Of a DNA stretch of 64,000 nucleotides, positions 22,709 through 34,021 are shown one piece after another. The position numbers and the translations under genes were made by a program. Position 1 is the stretch's first letter. Each line of letters opens with the position of its first letter. The notes beneath the pieces were generated by a model. That model saw only the letters and a list, made by a program, of their open reading frames with translations, had not been told where the DNA came from and did no database searches. Where the stretch lies: contig BDDD01000117.1 in assembly GCA_001972305.1 (NCBI GenBank), positions 620,001 to 684,000 of the forward strand, read 5' to 3'. Origin of the DNA: Cephalotus follicularis (Eukaryota; Streptophyta; Magnoliopsida; Oxalidales; Cephalotaceae).

Positions 22709-23066
22709 GCAAAATTCAGTTGCTTTATCTACCACCGAAGCTAAATATATTGCTGTAGGTAGTTGTTGTGCACAAATCCTTTGGCAAAAGCAACAATTAG
22801 TTGTTTATGGTATATGTGTAAAGGATGTCTCCATTAAATGTGATAATACTAGTAGCATTTGTCTAGCTAAGAACCCAGTTCATCATTCTAGGACAAAGCA
22901 CATTGACATTAGATACCACTTCTTAAGAGAACATGTAGAAACTGGTGACATTGTTTTAGAGTATATTCCCACCGAAAAACAAGTGGCGGATATTTTCACA
23001 AAACCCTTAGATGAAAATTATTTTTCTAAGTTTAGAAGAGAATTAGGTTTATGTGAGCTTGAATGA
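22704..23066 (+). pseudogene. S1 RNase H, C-terminal end of copia pol
   Basis: An intact reading frame of about 120 codons from the fusion point: MKQNSVALSTTEAKYIAVGS, CDNTSSICLAKNP, HSRTKHIDIRYHFLREHV, EKQVADIFTKPLDENYF, all standard Ty1/copia RNase H landmarks. EAKY stands where the family usually has EAEY. The rest of pol is missing upstream, so this is a gene remnant. The stop is followed by a spacer with a palindrome array. Confidence 0.93.
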
Positions 23067-23169
23067 TGTTTATCTGTTTGGATGATATGATTGATTGTAT
23101 GTTTATTTGATGTAATATTTGAATTTTGGTTATTGTTCTGTTTTTGCTTGTTTTTATGTTCTGCTTTAC

Positions 23170-23410
23170 AAAAACACGTCGACTTCTTTTCTGCAAAATT
23201 CTATGTTTTATGAAATCACATCGATCTCTTTCACAAAACATCGATTTCTTTAAAACACGTCGACTTCTTTTCAAAAGCGTCGATGCTTTTCAAAATGCAG
23301 GGTTTTCTGAATCGATTTCTTTCGTTCTTTTAAAGAACGCGTTGACGTCTTTAGAATAACGTCGATGTCTTTAACCCAGAAATCGACTTCTTCATAAAAA
23401 CGTCGATCTC
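23170..23410. repeat. TCGA-palindrome array in the S1 spacer between pol and second coding region
   Basis: About ten units (ACACGTCGACTTCTTTT, GCGTCGATGCTTTTC, ATCGATTTCTTT, ACGTCGATGTCTTTA) fill 240 bases outside the LTRs, directly after the pol stop. Confidence 0.83.
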
Positions 23411-24333
23411 ATGCTCATTTCACACTTTAACCCTATTCTGAGCATTTCAAAAAAATTTCTACTCTCTCCATTTTTCTTCAAAAATCGTTCTATTAGTTCA
23501 AAAACAATCTTCCGAATCCTTCCTCAACATCAAAAACCTTTTTCATCTCCTCCAATCAAACTATTTTTGTCATTCTCAGTATCTTTCTATTGTGCTCACC
23601 AAGTGTTTGATAATATGGTTAGGTCAAAACAAGTTGCCCATAAAAAGGCTGCATCATCTTCCCAGCCTAAGAAATTTGCTAAAAGGCAGAGGCTTGACAT
23701 TAGGGAGCCTTCCCCTGACCCTGCTCTACAATCGGACTCCGAATCCGAAGAGCAAATTCCACTATGAAATGTAGTTTTTGTAGATAAACGGGTTATGGGT
23801 GGTAGGAACATCGATTTGGATTTCTGTTCCTCTGAGTTTTCATTTGTTTCTTGGTTGGATGATCTTCACCTTCTTCCTCTTGTACAAATCCAGGACCCTT
23901 TTTATATAAATTTGGTCAAGGAGTTCTATACAAATCTTAGGATTGTATCCAGCCCTAATGAGGAGTTTGCTCCCTCCTCTACTGTCAAAGGGCAACGTAT
24001 CTATCTAGATGTAGGATTCTAGCCTCTATCCTCCATATTCCACACACCGGCTTATACATTTTTGAGCATAAAAAATGGCCGAAGGTTGAGGGTTTTCACC
24101 CTAATCAAATTTTGTCTATTCTATACCCAAATGATCCAAACATACATCCTAATATGGCACTGAGTACAAACAGATTGTCAGTTGACCATAGGCTACTCCA
24201 CCATCTCATTGTGCATCAATTTCTTCCCACCGGTGGTGGGTATGCCAAGCTATCCCGAATGCAAGCATTCCTTATGTGGTGCATTCTATCTAAGATCGAA
24301 TTTTGTTTTCCCCTTCTCATGCTCAAAACTATG

Positions 24334-25453
24334 TGATGGAATCGGATAAACCGACTCCGGTGCCAAAATGGACATAGGGTGTAAAAGTGTATAATAAAAT
24401 TTTTAACAATCAAACATGCAGCGGAATAAAACCCTATATAACAAAATCAAGTCCATACAGGCACGTCCACAGATCCCATGGATCACCACAACATCAACAT
24501 AATTGAATAAGTGTCACCATTGCATCCAATGGTGACACATAAACATGGCAAGAAGAAGAGGGGGCCAAAAGGTTATACCAGTGGGTGTTGGCTCCTTCGT
24601 TCTTTGCCGCTACAAGCTTGAGTAGAATCCCTTTGGTCTTCTCCAAGCTTTAGGTACAACAGAGAATCCAACCAGCAAACTCCAAGAGCTTAGAACTCTC
24701 TCTCTCTCTCACTTAGCTTAGAAAAAGAGTATTGATTATGACCAATGAAGTCAGTAATCAATCCACACTAGATAAGCCTTGCTTGGTGTATATGAGTCAA
24801 GAGAACACACACTTGCAGAGAGAATTTCGTAGCCAGATTGCCCAGCAAAATTTCTCACAAAACCACACCCTTTCTCTCTTCTGCAGAAATGCTTATTATA
24901 CTAGCCACTAATCCTCTCTCTCAATCTCCCATTCACTTAGGATCATGGCCTTCACTCCCTAGGAATCCGAAGCCATGATTCCCACGTTTCCAAAACGTGC
25001 AAGAACGGGAGCTGGATACTGGAAAGGAGGGAGAGATCGTGCCCACGATTTGAGCTCGTGCACAGGTTGCACGTTCTGCTCAAAGACGTCGACTCCTTCA
25101 AAAAGACGTCGACTCCTTTAGATCGTGGCACAAAAGCGCATCGATGCTTTCTGAAAGACAACGATGCCTTTATCAAAGAAACACATCGACGTCTTTCTAA
25201 AAGACGTCGACGCCTTCTGGCCAGTCAAGCCCAGTCTCACAGCCTCCATGCCAGGCATCCAACCTTATGTCGGGGCATCACTAGTATAAGTAGGTAATAA
25301 AATAAACTACTTCAATTATGTGATAGAATACAAGTGATATAGCCATAACAAATTTAGCACACATCATATATACAAGGAATAAGATTGTTTTATACAAGAT
25401 AAGATACAATGTGACAACCCATCTAATGGCTTGTCGGGTCACTATATCTAACA
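24334..25453 (-). mobile_element. C3: solo LTR inside S1
   Basis: An 1120-base insertion is flanked by perfect CTATG duplications (24329-24333 and 25454-25458). It begins TGATGGAATCGG and ends ATATCTAACA. On the minus strand it begins TGTTAGATATAGTGACCCG, and the first 200 bases resemble the X' LTR start, so it is a shorter relative of the X family. It carries a small TCGA-palindrome array. Confidence 0.92.
25080..25220. repeat. TCGA-palindrome array in C3
   Basis: Six units (AAGACGTCGACTCCTT twice, GCATCGATGCTTTC, ACATCGACGTCTTTC, AAGACGTCGACGCCTT, and the variant ACAACGATGCCTTT) lie in 140 bases. Confidence 0.85.
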
Positions 25454-26049
25454 CTATGGTGAGAGCATTCACTCAAAAGAAGTCCGTGCTACCCTTCGGA
25501 TCAATCCTCACCAAAATTTTTCAACATCATCAAGTTTGGCTTGAAGGAGAAGTTGCACCGAAATTAAAGAAGGAGGACACATATAACAAAAGCACTATGA
25601 ATAGGATGGGTTGGAAGAAGAAGGTAGGCATTTGGACTTATTGCCCCATAGTTGATCAAGTTCAAAGGATTGAGCGAGAAGAACAAGAGGAGAACCTTCC
25701 ATGGGAAGCTCTCGAAGAAGCTCAACCGGCTCAAGCTCGAGGATCCTCATCCACCACTGATTATGATAGGATGATGGAGTTTATGCGCTCTAGATTTGAT
25801 TCTATGCAAGCTTCGCTTGATGAAAAATTTGAGCAAGTCAACTCGCGGCTCAAGAACTTGGAAAAAGATCATGTGATGATTCGGTCCGACTTCGATAACA
25901 TCGATGACACCATCTACTATGACCTAAAAGTCGTAAGGAGGCGTCTCAAAAGGATGGAACGAAAACTCGCGGCTTCCAAGACTATTGATGCTTGCGAAGC
26001 GACTTCGGGCGATGACTCCGATTTCGATGCCCCTCCTACTGCTTCCTGA

Positions 26050-26721
26050 TTACTTGTTGCTGCTGTTATTTATTAGTTGCTGTTTTGTGTCTTTGGTTGT
26101 AATGAACCTAGATGTTATGTTTTTATGAATTTTTGTAAGGACAAGTTTGTAAATGAAATTATGTGTTTTTATGATTGTGTTTATGAAATGGTGTTTATAC
26201 ATTTTATGAAAATGTGTTTATGTTATGATATGGTTTTATGATTGTGTTTATGAAATTTTGGTTAATGATAATATGTTTTCTCAATTATGTTTATTGCCGA
26301 TATTTTATTTTGTGCATTAATGCTTATGTTTATATTTTTTTTACCCTTGCGTTTATTAAGGGGGAGCTAATAATTTCTACCTTTTTGATGCTATACAAAA
26401 AAAGGGGAGAAGAGGCTCAAAATGTTAGAGTTTGACTCAAAATGTTATGGGAGAAATAGGCTCAAAAGCATATGAGAACTTAATAGCATTGCTACTTTTT
26501 TTTTTAAAAGAGGAGAAAGGGCTCAACAAGTTAGATTTTATAACTAATGGGGAGAAAGAGCTCTCAAAAGCAAAACTCATAGCTTATTGATATTGCACAC
26601 TCAAAATGAACATTGTTTACTTTATAAGATATCTCTATTTGTATCAGTTATGTTTTAATTGGTATTAATTATGTTTATGCCTTTTTGAGCAAATTTTTGT
26701 CATCATAAAAAAGGGGGAGAT
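26050..26721 (+). other. S1 3' untranslated stretch and polypurine tract
   Basis: T-rich, ORF-poor sequence follows the second coding region. Several GGGGAGA-type purine runs occur (26360-26580). AAAAAAGGGGGAGAT at 26707-26721 abuts the 3' LTR start TGTTGACG and is the plus-strand primer. Multiple GGGGAG runs before the LTR are also seen in S2. Confidence 0.8.
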
Positions 26722-26834
26722 TGTTGACGATTTAGTCTCAATCCTAGTTTTGATGATAACATATTTGCATTTAACAAGTTTACTTGATGTGCAAGATGTT
26801 ACAAAGTTGTACAAAAGGCAAAAAGTCATCTGCA

Positions 26835-27385
26835 GACCAAAGACATCGACCTTCCAGAAATGACATCGACGTCCGTACAAAAAGACATCGATCCCTTCCA
26901 AGAAGACATCGACGTCTTTAGTGCCAGAAGTTACAGGTCAAATTTTAATGAAGACATCGATCCCTACAAGCAAAGACATCGACGTCCATACAAAAGACAT
27001 CGATCCCTATCAGGAAGACATCGACGTCTTAAGGTGCCAAAGTTACAGGACAATTTCGAGTGATGACATCGATGCTTGTTCACGAAGACATCGACGTCCA
27101 TGCAAAGAAGTCGATCCCTTTCCATAGACATCGACGCCTTTCTAGAGCTATCTGTAATTCCCAGAAAAGACATCGACCCCTACAGTAGAAGTCGATGTGA
27201 TGCTCAAAGATTCAAATGCCTGGAGATTTCCCAGAAATGACATCGACGCCTTTAAAAAGACATCGACATCTTTTTAAAAGGATTGACCCGGGAAACATGG
27301 AACGGCTAGTAAACGCATTTCCAACGGCTAACAACTATCGAAGACATCGACGCCTTTCTAAAGACATCGACGTCTTTATATCAGC
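26835..27385. repeat. TCGA-palindrome array in S1 3' LTR
   Basis: More than twenty units of the AAGACATCGACGTCTT type. Compared with 22527-22550, the segment 27238-27282 has one extra unit of about 20 bases, so unit number has changed since the two LTRs were identical. Confidence 0.88.
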
Positions 27386-27469
27386 AGAGACAAAATTCAA
27401 AGGTGCATCAACACATTTTTAAATCAAAAGCTTCCATGAATTATGCAACGGCTACAAATCTTTTATGCC

Positions 27470-27477
27470 TATAAAAG
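27470..27477 (+). promoter_or_regulatory. TATA box of S1 3' LTR
   Basis: TATAAAAG lies about 85 bases after the palindrome array and 750 after the LTR start. It is the best core-promoter candidate. The array therefore lies immediately upstream of the promoter. Confidence 0.65.
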
Positions 27478-28011
27478 GAAGACTCAAACCTCAGAAGAAA
27501 ACACAGAACTACATCAATTCAACAAGAATTACACAACATCAAGAGAGATATCATATTCAAGCATTCTATTGCCAAAAAGCTCAAAGTGCTCTACAATGTT
27601 CTAAAAGGCTTCTAAGCTTTATCTTTTGAGTTTTCCTGAGTGTTTCACATTGTGATCTGTATTAGCCATATCAAACCTATTTGAGAGGTTATCTTGTAAA
27701 CACTTTCACAAAGTACTTGTAAAAGAGGAGAATCCTCTAAGGTCTTGAGGTCAAGGTCTTGTGATTGAGGTCAATCACGAAATAGTAAGGTGTAATGAAT
27801 TGCTGCCTTAATCAATTCGAGATAGTGGAAACTCAAGGAGCTCCCTTGGGAAAAGTGGACGTAGGCAAGAGTTAGCCGAACCACTCTAAATTCGGAGAAG
27901 TTTTTCTTTCCCTTCACTCTTTAAATTTAAAGTTTTTAAATTCCCGATATTTACATCAATATTCAATTCACCCCCCCTCTTGTGTATTGCAAGAATGTTT
28001 ATTTCACCTAG

Positions 28012-29375
28012 AGACTTCGGAGTCGAGACCTGATTTCCAGGTACATGCTGATGGTATATTGAGATTTCAGGGATGGGTGTTTCTCCCAGATGTTGAAGGA
28101 TTGAAGAGTGAGTTACTTTATGCGGCCCATAAATCTCAGTACAGTATCCAACCTGGTAGCACCAAAATGTATCAGGATATGAAAAGGAATTATTGGTGGT
28201 CCGGCATGAAGGGAGAAATTTCTGAGTATGTTACTAAGTGCTTGAGTTTCCAAAAGGTCAAGGCCGAACATCAGAGACCGGCAGGATTATTGCAACCATT
28301 ACCAATCGCGGAGTGGAAATGGGAACACATGACCATGTATTTTGTTTCTTGCTTTCCTCAAACTCAGAATCATCACAACGCAGTATGGGTTATCGTGGAT
28401 AGACTCACAAAGTCAGCTCGCTTTCTGCCTACACATGTCACTGATTCAGCGAGCAAGTTGGCTCGATTGTATATAAAGGAGATTGTGAGGCTACATGGTG
28501 TTCCTGTTAGTATTGTGTGTGATCGGGACTCGATCTTTACTTCCAACTTCTGGAAGAGATTTCAGATAGCCTTTGGGACAAAGCTGAACCTCAGCACAGC
28601 TTTTCACCCACAGATAGATGGTCAGTCAGATCGTACCATCCAAACCTTGGAGGATATGCTCCGAGCCTGTGTAATTGACTTCGTTGGTACTAGGGAAGAT
28701 CATATTCCCTTGATAGAGTTTTCGTACAATAACATCTCTCATTCGAGCATTGGTATGGCTCTATACAAAGCTCCTTAGAGACGAAAATGTAGATCTCCTA
28801 TCTGTTAGGATGAGGTTAGTGAACAACCGATGCTTGGGTCAGATCTGGTGGAGGAGACTTCTGAGAAGGCCAGGGTTATCAAGGAGAAGTTGCTTACAGC
28901 TCACTGTCTGCAGAAGAGCTATGTCGACAGTGTTAAAAGGAGACCTTTAACCTTCGATGTTGGAAATCATGTGTTTTTGAAAGTATCTCCTTGGAAAGGT
29001 GTGCAAAGATTTGGGAAGAAGGGCAAGTTAGCTCCACGCTATATCAGTCCTTTTGAGATTCTAGAGAGTGTTGGAGAGGTAGCTTATCAGGTCGCCTTAC
29101 CTACAGCACTGTCGAATGTACATGATGTCTTCCATGTATCCATGTTACAAGGTTATATCCGAGATTCATCACATATCTTGGATTATGACTCGGTTCCAGT
29201 GCGGGATGATCTGTCTTACGAAGAGTCACCTATGAGGATCATTGATTGGAAGACGCAGGTATTGAGGAACCAAACCATTCCGATGGTGAAGGTTCAGTGG
29301 CAGTTCCATCGACCTGACGAGGCGACCTGGGAACGCGAGGATGATATCCGTCAACGCTACCCTCACTTGTTCTAG
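28012..29375 (+). pseudogene. G2 integrase with chromodomain
   Basis: Continues G2 after S1. The zinc region is damaged: HIHPG is replaced by YSIQPG, and CLTC by CLSF. In the core the first catalytic Asp is replaced by Tyr ([10 protein letters not shown]), the second is kept ([10 protein letters not shown]), and the Glu position reads Asp ([10 protein letters not shown]). The C-terminal part shows LAPRYISPFEIL, VFHVSMLQGYI and a full CR-type chromodomain (MRIIDWKTQVLRN, PMVKVQWQFH, EATWEREDDIRQRYPHLF). Stops occur at ALYKAP and SPIC. In chromoviruses the chromodomain steers integration to heterochromatin; here the enzyme is dead. Confidence 0.94.
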
Positions 29376-29405
29376 AGATGATAAAATTCGGGGACGAATT
29401 TCTTT

Positions 29406-29419
29406 GAAGGAGGGAGGAT
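29406..29419 (+). other. G2 polypurine tract
   Basis: GAAGGAGGGAGGAT abuts the 3' LTR start TGTAATACC and is preceded by ATTCGGGGACGAATTT as in G1. Confidence 0.9.
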
Positions 29420-29559
29420 TGTAATACCTGGGATTTCCACCCATTGTATTTCTCATTGTAATTGAAATATGAGTTAATTAAATGGTGGAATTTCAAATTT
29501 TCTATGTTGAATTTTGAGTAAGAAATGTTAAGGGTACTGTATTGATGTAGAAATGCAAG

Positions 29560-29790
29560 AAACTGGCCTAAGCGTCAACGTCTAGAATCAAAGCATCGAC
29601 GCCAAGGGATGCATTTGCACGCGTAAAAGACATGCACAAAAAGCGTCGATGCCAAGCGATAGCGTCAACGTCAAGCGATAGCGTCAACGTCAAGCGATAG
29701 CGTCGACGCCAATGAGTGAAAATAGTATAGGTGCTGACGCTATAGCTAAGCGTCGACGCTTTAGCTAAGCGTCGACGCTTAATGGCGAAT
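29560..29790. repeat. TCGA-palindrome array 1 in G2 3' LTR, with 19-20 bp tandem repeats
   Basis: Perfect AAGCGTCGACGCTT palindromes are at 29748-29761 and 29767-29780. AAGCGATAGCGTCAACGTC-like units are repeated in tandem between about 29655 and 29710. Confidence 0.87.
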
Positions 29791-30539
29791 CTCAGTCACG
29801 TTTGAACACTGACATAAACATGTGCAAGGGGGCAGATAAAGGCCACCTTTCGGGCCCCTTAACATGCATTTTGAGACGTGTTATGCATGCACCATGATTC
29901 CTTGACTTTCCATGACTGAAATGAAAGAGAGAACAGGCCAGGTGTGTGCATGCAACAACAACTATAGGGAGAGAGACACCTGGTGCGCCATGCAACCAAG
30001 TGGGAAGAAAGGGTTAGGCCTGGACATGCATGTACGGGGGGAAAGGAAAAGAGCAGAGAAAATGTGCATAAAATGCATAGTTTCATCCTCATCAAAAGAG
30101 ACCTAAGAATGAAGAGAAAAGAGAATTAGAGAGAAACACTGTAAAAACTAGAGGGAAAAGAAGGAGATAAAGAGAGACTAAACCTCCATTTTTGGACCAA
30201 GCTTGGAGCTTGGAGTGAACTTGGATTGGAGCTACTGTCGCCGAACCTGGGAGCTCAAATTACTGGAAAAAAATCTTAAAGAGGTGGACTTTCAATTCCT
30301 AGCTTGGAATCAAAGGTAGGGGATTTATACATGCAAATTTGAGTTCAAAGTTAGTGTATGGCCATTAATGAAATGAATGAATTGCATAATTGTTATGGAT
30401 TGATTAGACTGTGTGATTTATGCCATGGTCACCTTGATATGTAAATTGTCCATGCATGTCATATTCTATGTGAATATCGAACTAGATTGCATGTATGATT
30501 GGTTGGATCCTACTGGTTTTGCGTTGAAACGAAGAAGAC

Positions 30540-30845
30540 GATGTTCTGAACTCTAGAACCGTCGACGCTCACAAAGGAAGCCTCGACGCTTTAACTGTCA
30601 TTCATAGAATTGATGCTAGTTTCATGATAAACGTCGACGTCTAAGGTTCCTACCTTAAAGCGTGGATGCCTGAAGTAAAAAGTTGGCGCTTAAGGTCCCA
30701 TGCCTTGAGCGTCGACGCCTAAAGAGTTGGATATCGACGCCTTAAGACTACTGTAAAGCACTGATGTTATGGAATTGAGCGTTGACTCTTACAGAACATA
30801 AGCGTCGATGCCTATAAGTTAAACGTCAATGCTTAAGGCATTGTT
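30540..30845. repeat. TCGA-palindrome array 2 in G2 3' LTR
   Basis: About ten units (ACCGTCGACGCTCAC, AACGTCGACGTCTAAG, GAGCGTCGACGCCTAA, AAGCGTCGATGCCTA), several decayed to GTTGAC or GTCAAT. Confidence 0.84.
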
Positions 30846-32046
30846 TGGACGATTTCGCCTAGATGGTGTATGATGACCCCGAAACGACTATAGATGCATT
30901 TGAGCATATGTTTGCATTGCATAATGAACAGTTAATTGGATTGTGGATTGATTTTTGGATCGTGGATTGGATTGTTATTACTTCTAAAATGTTTGATAAT
31001 TCTAGGAAGTTGCATTCATGATTTACTTTAAATCACTAATTTTACATAAACTTTTATGTTCAAAACTGAAATACATTTTCGAAGCATTGAGACATATTTG
31101 AGTAAATATATTGTGACAAGTATTTTATGATGCATAAACTACGTGAAAGAGGATTGTTATATATTTGAACTATGTTTCAAGTATGTTTTTTATATATAAA
31201 TTACTTGAATTGGATTGTGATTGGATTGTTGCCGTATGAGTCGCAATGGTGGAGATGCCATTGACGCTAATGGCAGGGTTGGGCTCTAGGGGCCAGGAGA
31301 TGGCTAGAGGAACCCATAATGTTGGTTACTTAGCCATAGTGTGAAAGTAACATTGGATTATTACCTGCTTCGATTCGTTTGGAGACGGTATTGGAGCGAC
31401 GAAGTTGTGTATTCGGGCCAGGAGATGGCAATGCCTTCGTGTATTGATGGATTGCTGGTTGTAGCCACTTGGCATGGTTGCTCGCCTTTTGATAGATATA
31501 CATATATATGTATATATTGTTATATACTATGTATTGCATCACCATGCATTCATACATGACATTCATTATCATTGCCCCCAAAATGTATTTCTAATTTCTC
31601 TACTTAGCCGAGTGAGGACAAAGGCTAACCCCCTTCAATTACCGATTGATGCAGTGGGACCATGATGGGCAAGCACAGAGAACTTGAAGTTGTAATAATG
31701 TTGTATTTCCTGTTGAGACTTGTTACACTGTTTTGTAACCAGTGGAATAATGTTTAACGTATTTGATTCATAATTGTTAAGTATGGATTTCTGTATTGAA
31801 TGAGATATTTGATGGATGATGTTTGATCATGCTCCGCTTTGAGGGAAATTAACAATGAAAATGTTGTATTTTTGTAACATGTAGTATGCGATGCATGTTG
31901 CGTCGTTTAGTTCGGCTTATAATGGAATGCTTCCGCAAGATATAAACTGTTTGAAAAGTTTTATTTTCCCGTAAAGATTGTATAAGCTGAATATGTATAT
32001 GTTAATTGCTACCACCTAAGTGTTATTATAGAATCGGGGTGTGACA

Positions 32047-34021
32047 TTTCCATTGTCCCTCTAATGGATAGTGACATTAGTGAATTTGGTAACATATCTT
32101 CTAACATCAACATAGCCAGTGTTCAGGCCACCCAAAGCCATTCAAGCTAGTTCCTCCAAGCTTGTCCAAAACCTTTCACATCCTCATATTGAGACACCCT
32201 CCTCATGCTCTCATCCCATTCGGAAAAGTCCATTTTGGCTTAATGTGGTCCTGACCCTATTAATCAACAACAAATCTACCCCACAAACCTTTAGGATAGC
32301 TTAGGTTCAAGCTTTGACGCCTCTACCGGTACCCCATCAACTCCGGCCTCTATTTCTTCTTCATTAAGAAGAAACAAAGACCCTTCCAACTACAAAAATC
32401 CCAAAAAATAAAGAGGCAAACTTCTATTAACAAAGGTAGTTTTCAATCTATCAACCAAGGTGCTACCACCCCCCATCCTCGATGATTAATTTCCTATGTA
32501 GAATTTGAAAGGAATGGGGTCCAAAGAGAAAATGGACTACATCAAATATGAGGTTAAAGCCTCTAGCCTCTCCTTTGTTTCTCTTCTCGAGCCTAAACAT
32601 GATGGATCTCAACTTTTGCCTACTGCTCTAGTGTTACATGTTCCTAACCACCTTCATTTTAACCCCCTCAATACTCACATTTTGCTTCTTCGGAAAAATG
32701 ATAATGATGTCCAAGTTGTGGCTCACTCCGATCAATACATCACTATCAATATTTCCAAAAGCCTCAAACCTTTCTTCCTCACTGTTTTTTTATGCTAGTT
32801 GTGATGTTAACTGTCGTCAGTCCCTCTGGCATGATTTGCTATCCTTTAATCTAGGTTCCCAACCATGGCTCATCAAGGGTGTCTTCAACATCATTGCCAA
32901 TCCCTCAAAAAAAAAAGTGGTGGAGGTCCTTACTCAAAAAAGTCCATTGAGCATTTCAATGATTTTTTGGCTAATGCTAGTCTTCTAGATGTCAGCCTTA
33001 TCAGACCGTCTCCTCACCAATATTGCTGGATCTCTAGCCTTTCCTAGTCTTAACCTTATCCATAAACCTTGTATTCTCTTGGACCACTGCCCTCTAGTGG
33101 CCCGTCTGGACATCCCCACCTTTTATCCCCGTTCTTTCAAGTTTCTTAGGCAATGGATCCTTGACAAAGACTTTTCTACCATTGTTTCCCAAGCTTGGGG
33201 CACTGCTCTCAATGGCTTTCCCTGGGTGAAATTGCCCAAGAAACTCCTTGGTTGCAAAACCTCCTTTTCAATCAGAAGTAAAGAGAAAAAACAAGCCCTC
33301 AATAATCAAATCTTAGATACCTCATATCAAATCTACCATCTTCATTATATTCTTCAATCCGACTTTAATGAGGAAGTCCATACTTCCCTCAGTCAAGCCC
33401 ATCAACTTCTTATTTCCCTTCTTACCAAAGAGGAAGGTATGTTGCGTGATAAAGCCCATGTGAAATGGCTTGTTGAAGGACACCAAAATTTGGCTTATTT
33501 TCATGCTTGCATCAAAGAGAAATGCCAACAACCTCACCTTAATATCTCTCTCCCTAATGGCTCTAACTCTCAAAATCTGGATATCCTGGGACCGATGGCT
33601 GTTGAGCACTTTTCAAAAGCCCTCACCTCTAATATTTCCAACAGATTCCTCCAGCCTCTTAGCTTCAATGAAGAGTCTAGAATCGACAACAATCTCCTTG
33701 ATTTTATTCCATCCAAAGTCACTAATTCCCAAAATGTCTTCTTATCTCACACCCTAGAATGTGATGAAATATGGTTGGCCATCAAAAACCTATATCCTGA
33801 TAGTTCTCCTAGCTCGGATGGGTTCTCTGATCATTTCTATGTGGCAGCCATAGATCACATCAAGGAAGACATTATCTCTGCTGTCAAAGACTTCTTCATG
33901 GGGCCACCTCCCCAAAAGTATTGCCTCTACCACTTTGGCCCTCATTCCAAAAATCCGAAATCCGAATTCTTTCTCAGATCTTAAACCCATAAGCCTATGC
34001 AATTTCAACTATTATGTCTAT
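32047..34021 (+). pseudogene. L1-like LINE fragment: endonuclease and N-terminal reverse transcriptase
   Basis: From about 32485 the translation follows a plant L1 ORF2: an AP-endonuclease region (QSLWHDLLSF, then PWLIKGVFNII, where the family has GDFN, and RLLTNIAGSL...LLDHCPLVARL, where SDH is usual). After that comes the linker WLVEGHQNLAYFHACIKEK, then LAIKNLYPDSS...SDGFSDHFY and PISLCNFNYY of RT block 0-2. The catalytic FADD part is absent because the Tat element begins at 34022. Frame changes near 32790, 32990 and 33955 and lost catalytic residues show it is dead. The upstream 400 bases have no recognised domain. G2 (left) and T (right) interrupt it. Confidence 0.87.

Larger units (their letters stand above)
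23618..26049 (+). pseudogene. S1 second coding region (putative plant transposon protein, env position), split by C3
   Basis: The N-terminal part is basic and then acidic (MVRSKQVAHKKAASSSQPKK, ESEEQ), followed by a stop. The core then reads DPFYINLVKEFYTNLRI, VKGQRIYLDV, LSVDHRLLHHLIVHQF, YAKLSRMQAFLMWCIL and, after the insertion, LPFGSILTKIFQHH. I match this to the family annotated as 'putative plant transposon protein', found behind pol in SIRE-type elements. The C-terminus (residues after DYDRMMEFM) has heptad-like spacing suggesting a coiled coil. No signal peptide or clear membrane segment is visible, so an envelope role is not supported. Two stops and the C3 insertion break it. Its function in the family is unknown. 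Confidence 0.82.
22011..28006 (+). mobile_element. S1: internally deleted SIRE/Maximus-type copia element
   Basis: Flanked by perfect CCTAG duplications (22006-22010 and 28007-28011). The 5' LTR is truncated after 698 bases and fused directly to the RNase H end of pol. Then come a spacer, the plant-specific second coding region, a polypurine tract and a complete 3' LTR of 1285 bases. Gag, protease, integrase and RT are missing. Solo LTR C3 interrupts the second coding region. The element split G2 between RNase H and integrase. Confidence 0.95.
26722..28006 (+). repeat. S1 3' LTR, complete
   Basis: Starts TGTTGACGATTTAG and ends TTTATTTCA before CCTAG. Contains the palindrome array (26835-27385), a TATA box and a CCCCCCCTCTTGTG stretch near the end. 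Confidence 0.93.
15246..32046 (+). mobile_element. G2: Ty3/gypsy chromovirus (Tekay/Del-like) with nested elements
   Basis: Plus-strand order is partial 5' LTR, primer site, gag, protease, RT, RNase H, integrase with chromodomain, polypurine tract and full 3' LTR. Two insertions split it: solo LTR Y1 in RNase H and SIRE element S1 between RNase H and integrase. Removing them restores collinearity with G1. The 5' LTR is cut by X', and its start lies left of the window. The 3' LTR abuts the LINE fragment. Many stops look like C-to-T decay of CAA, CAG and TGG codons. Confidence 0.93.
29420..32046 (+). repeat. G2 3' LTR
   Basis: A 2627-base LTR from TGTAATACCTGGG to GGGGTGTGACA. Two TCGA-palindrome arrays lie at offsets of about 140-370 and 1120-1425. 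The stretch 31543-32046 matches the remaining 5' LTR. Small ORFs within it are not supported as genes. Confidence 0.92.

Noticed and set aside
25459..26049. Possible independent host gene with coiled coil
   Set aside because: It joins the S1 second coding region once solo LTR C3 and its CTATG duplication are taken out, so it is the C-terminal half of that protein.
23618..26049. Retroviral envelope gene
   Set aside because: Position fits, but no signal peptide, membrane anchor or cleavage site is visible; motifs match the plant transposon-protein family instead.
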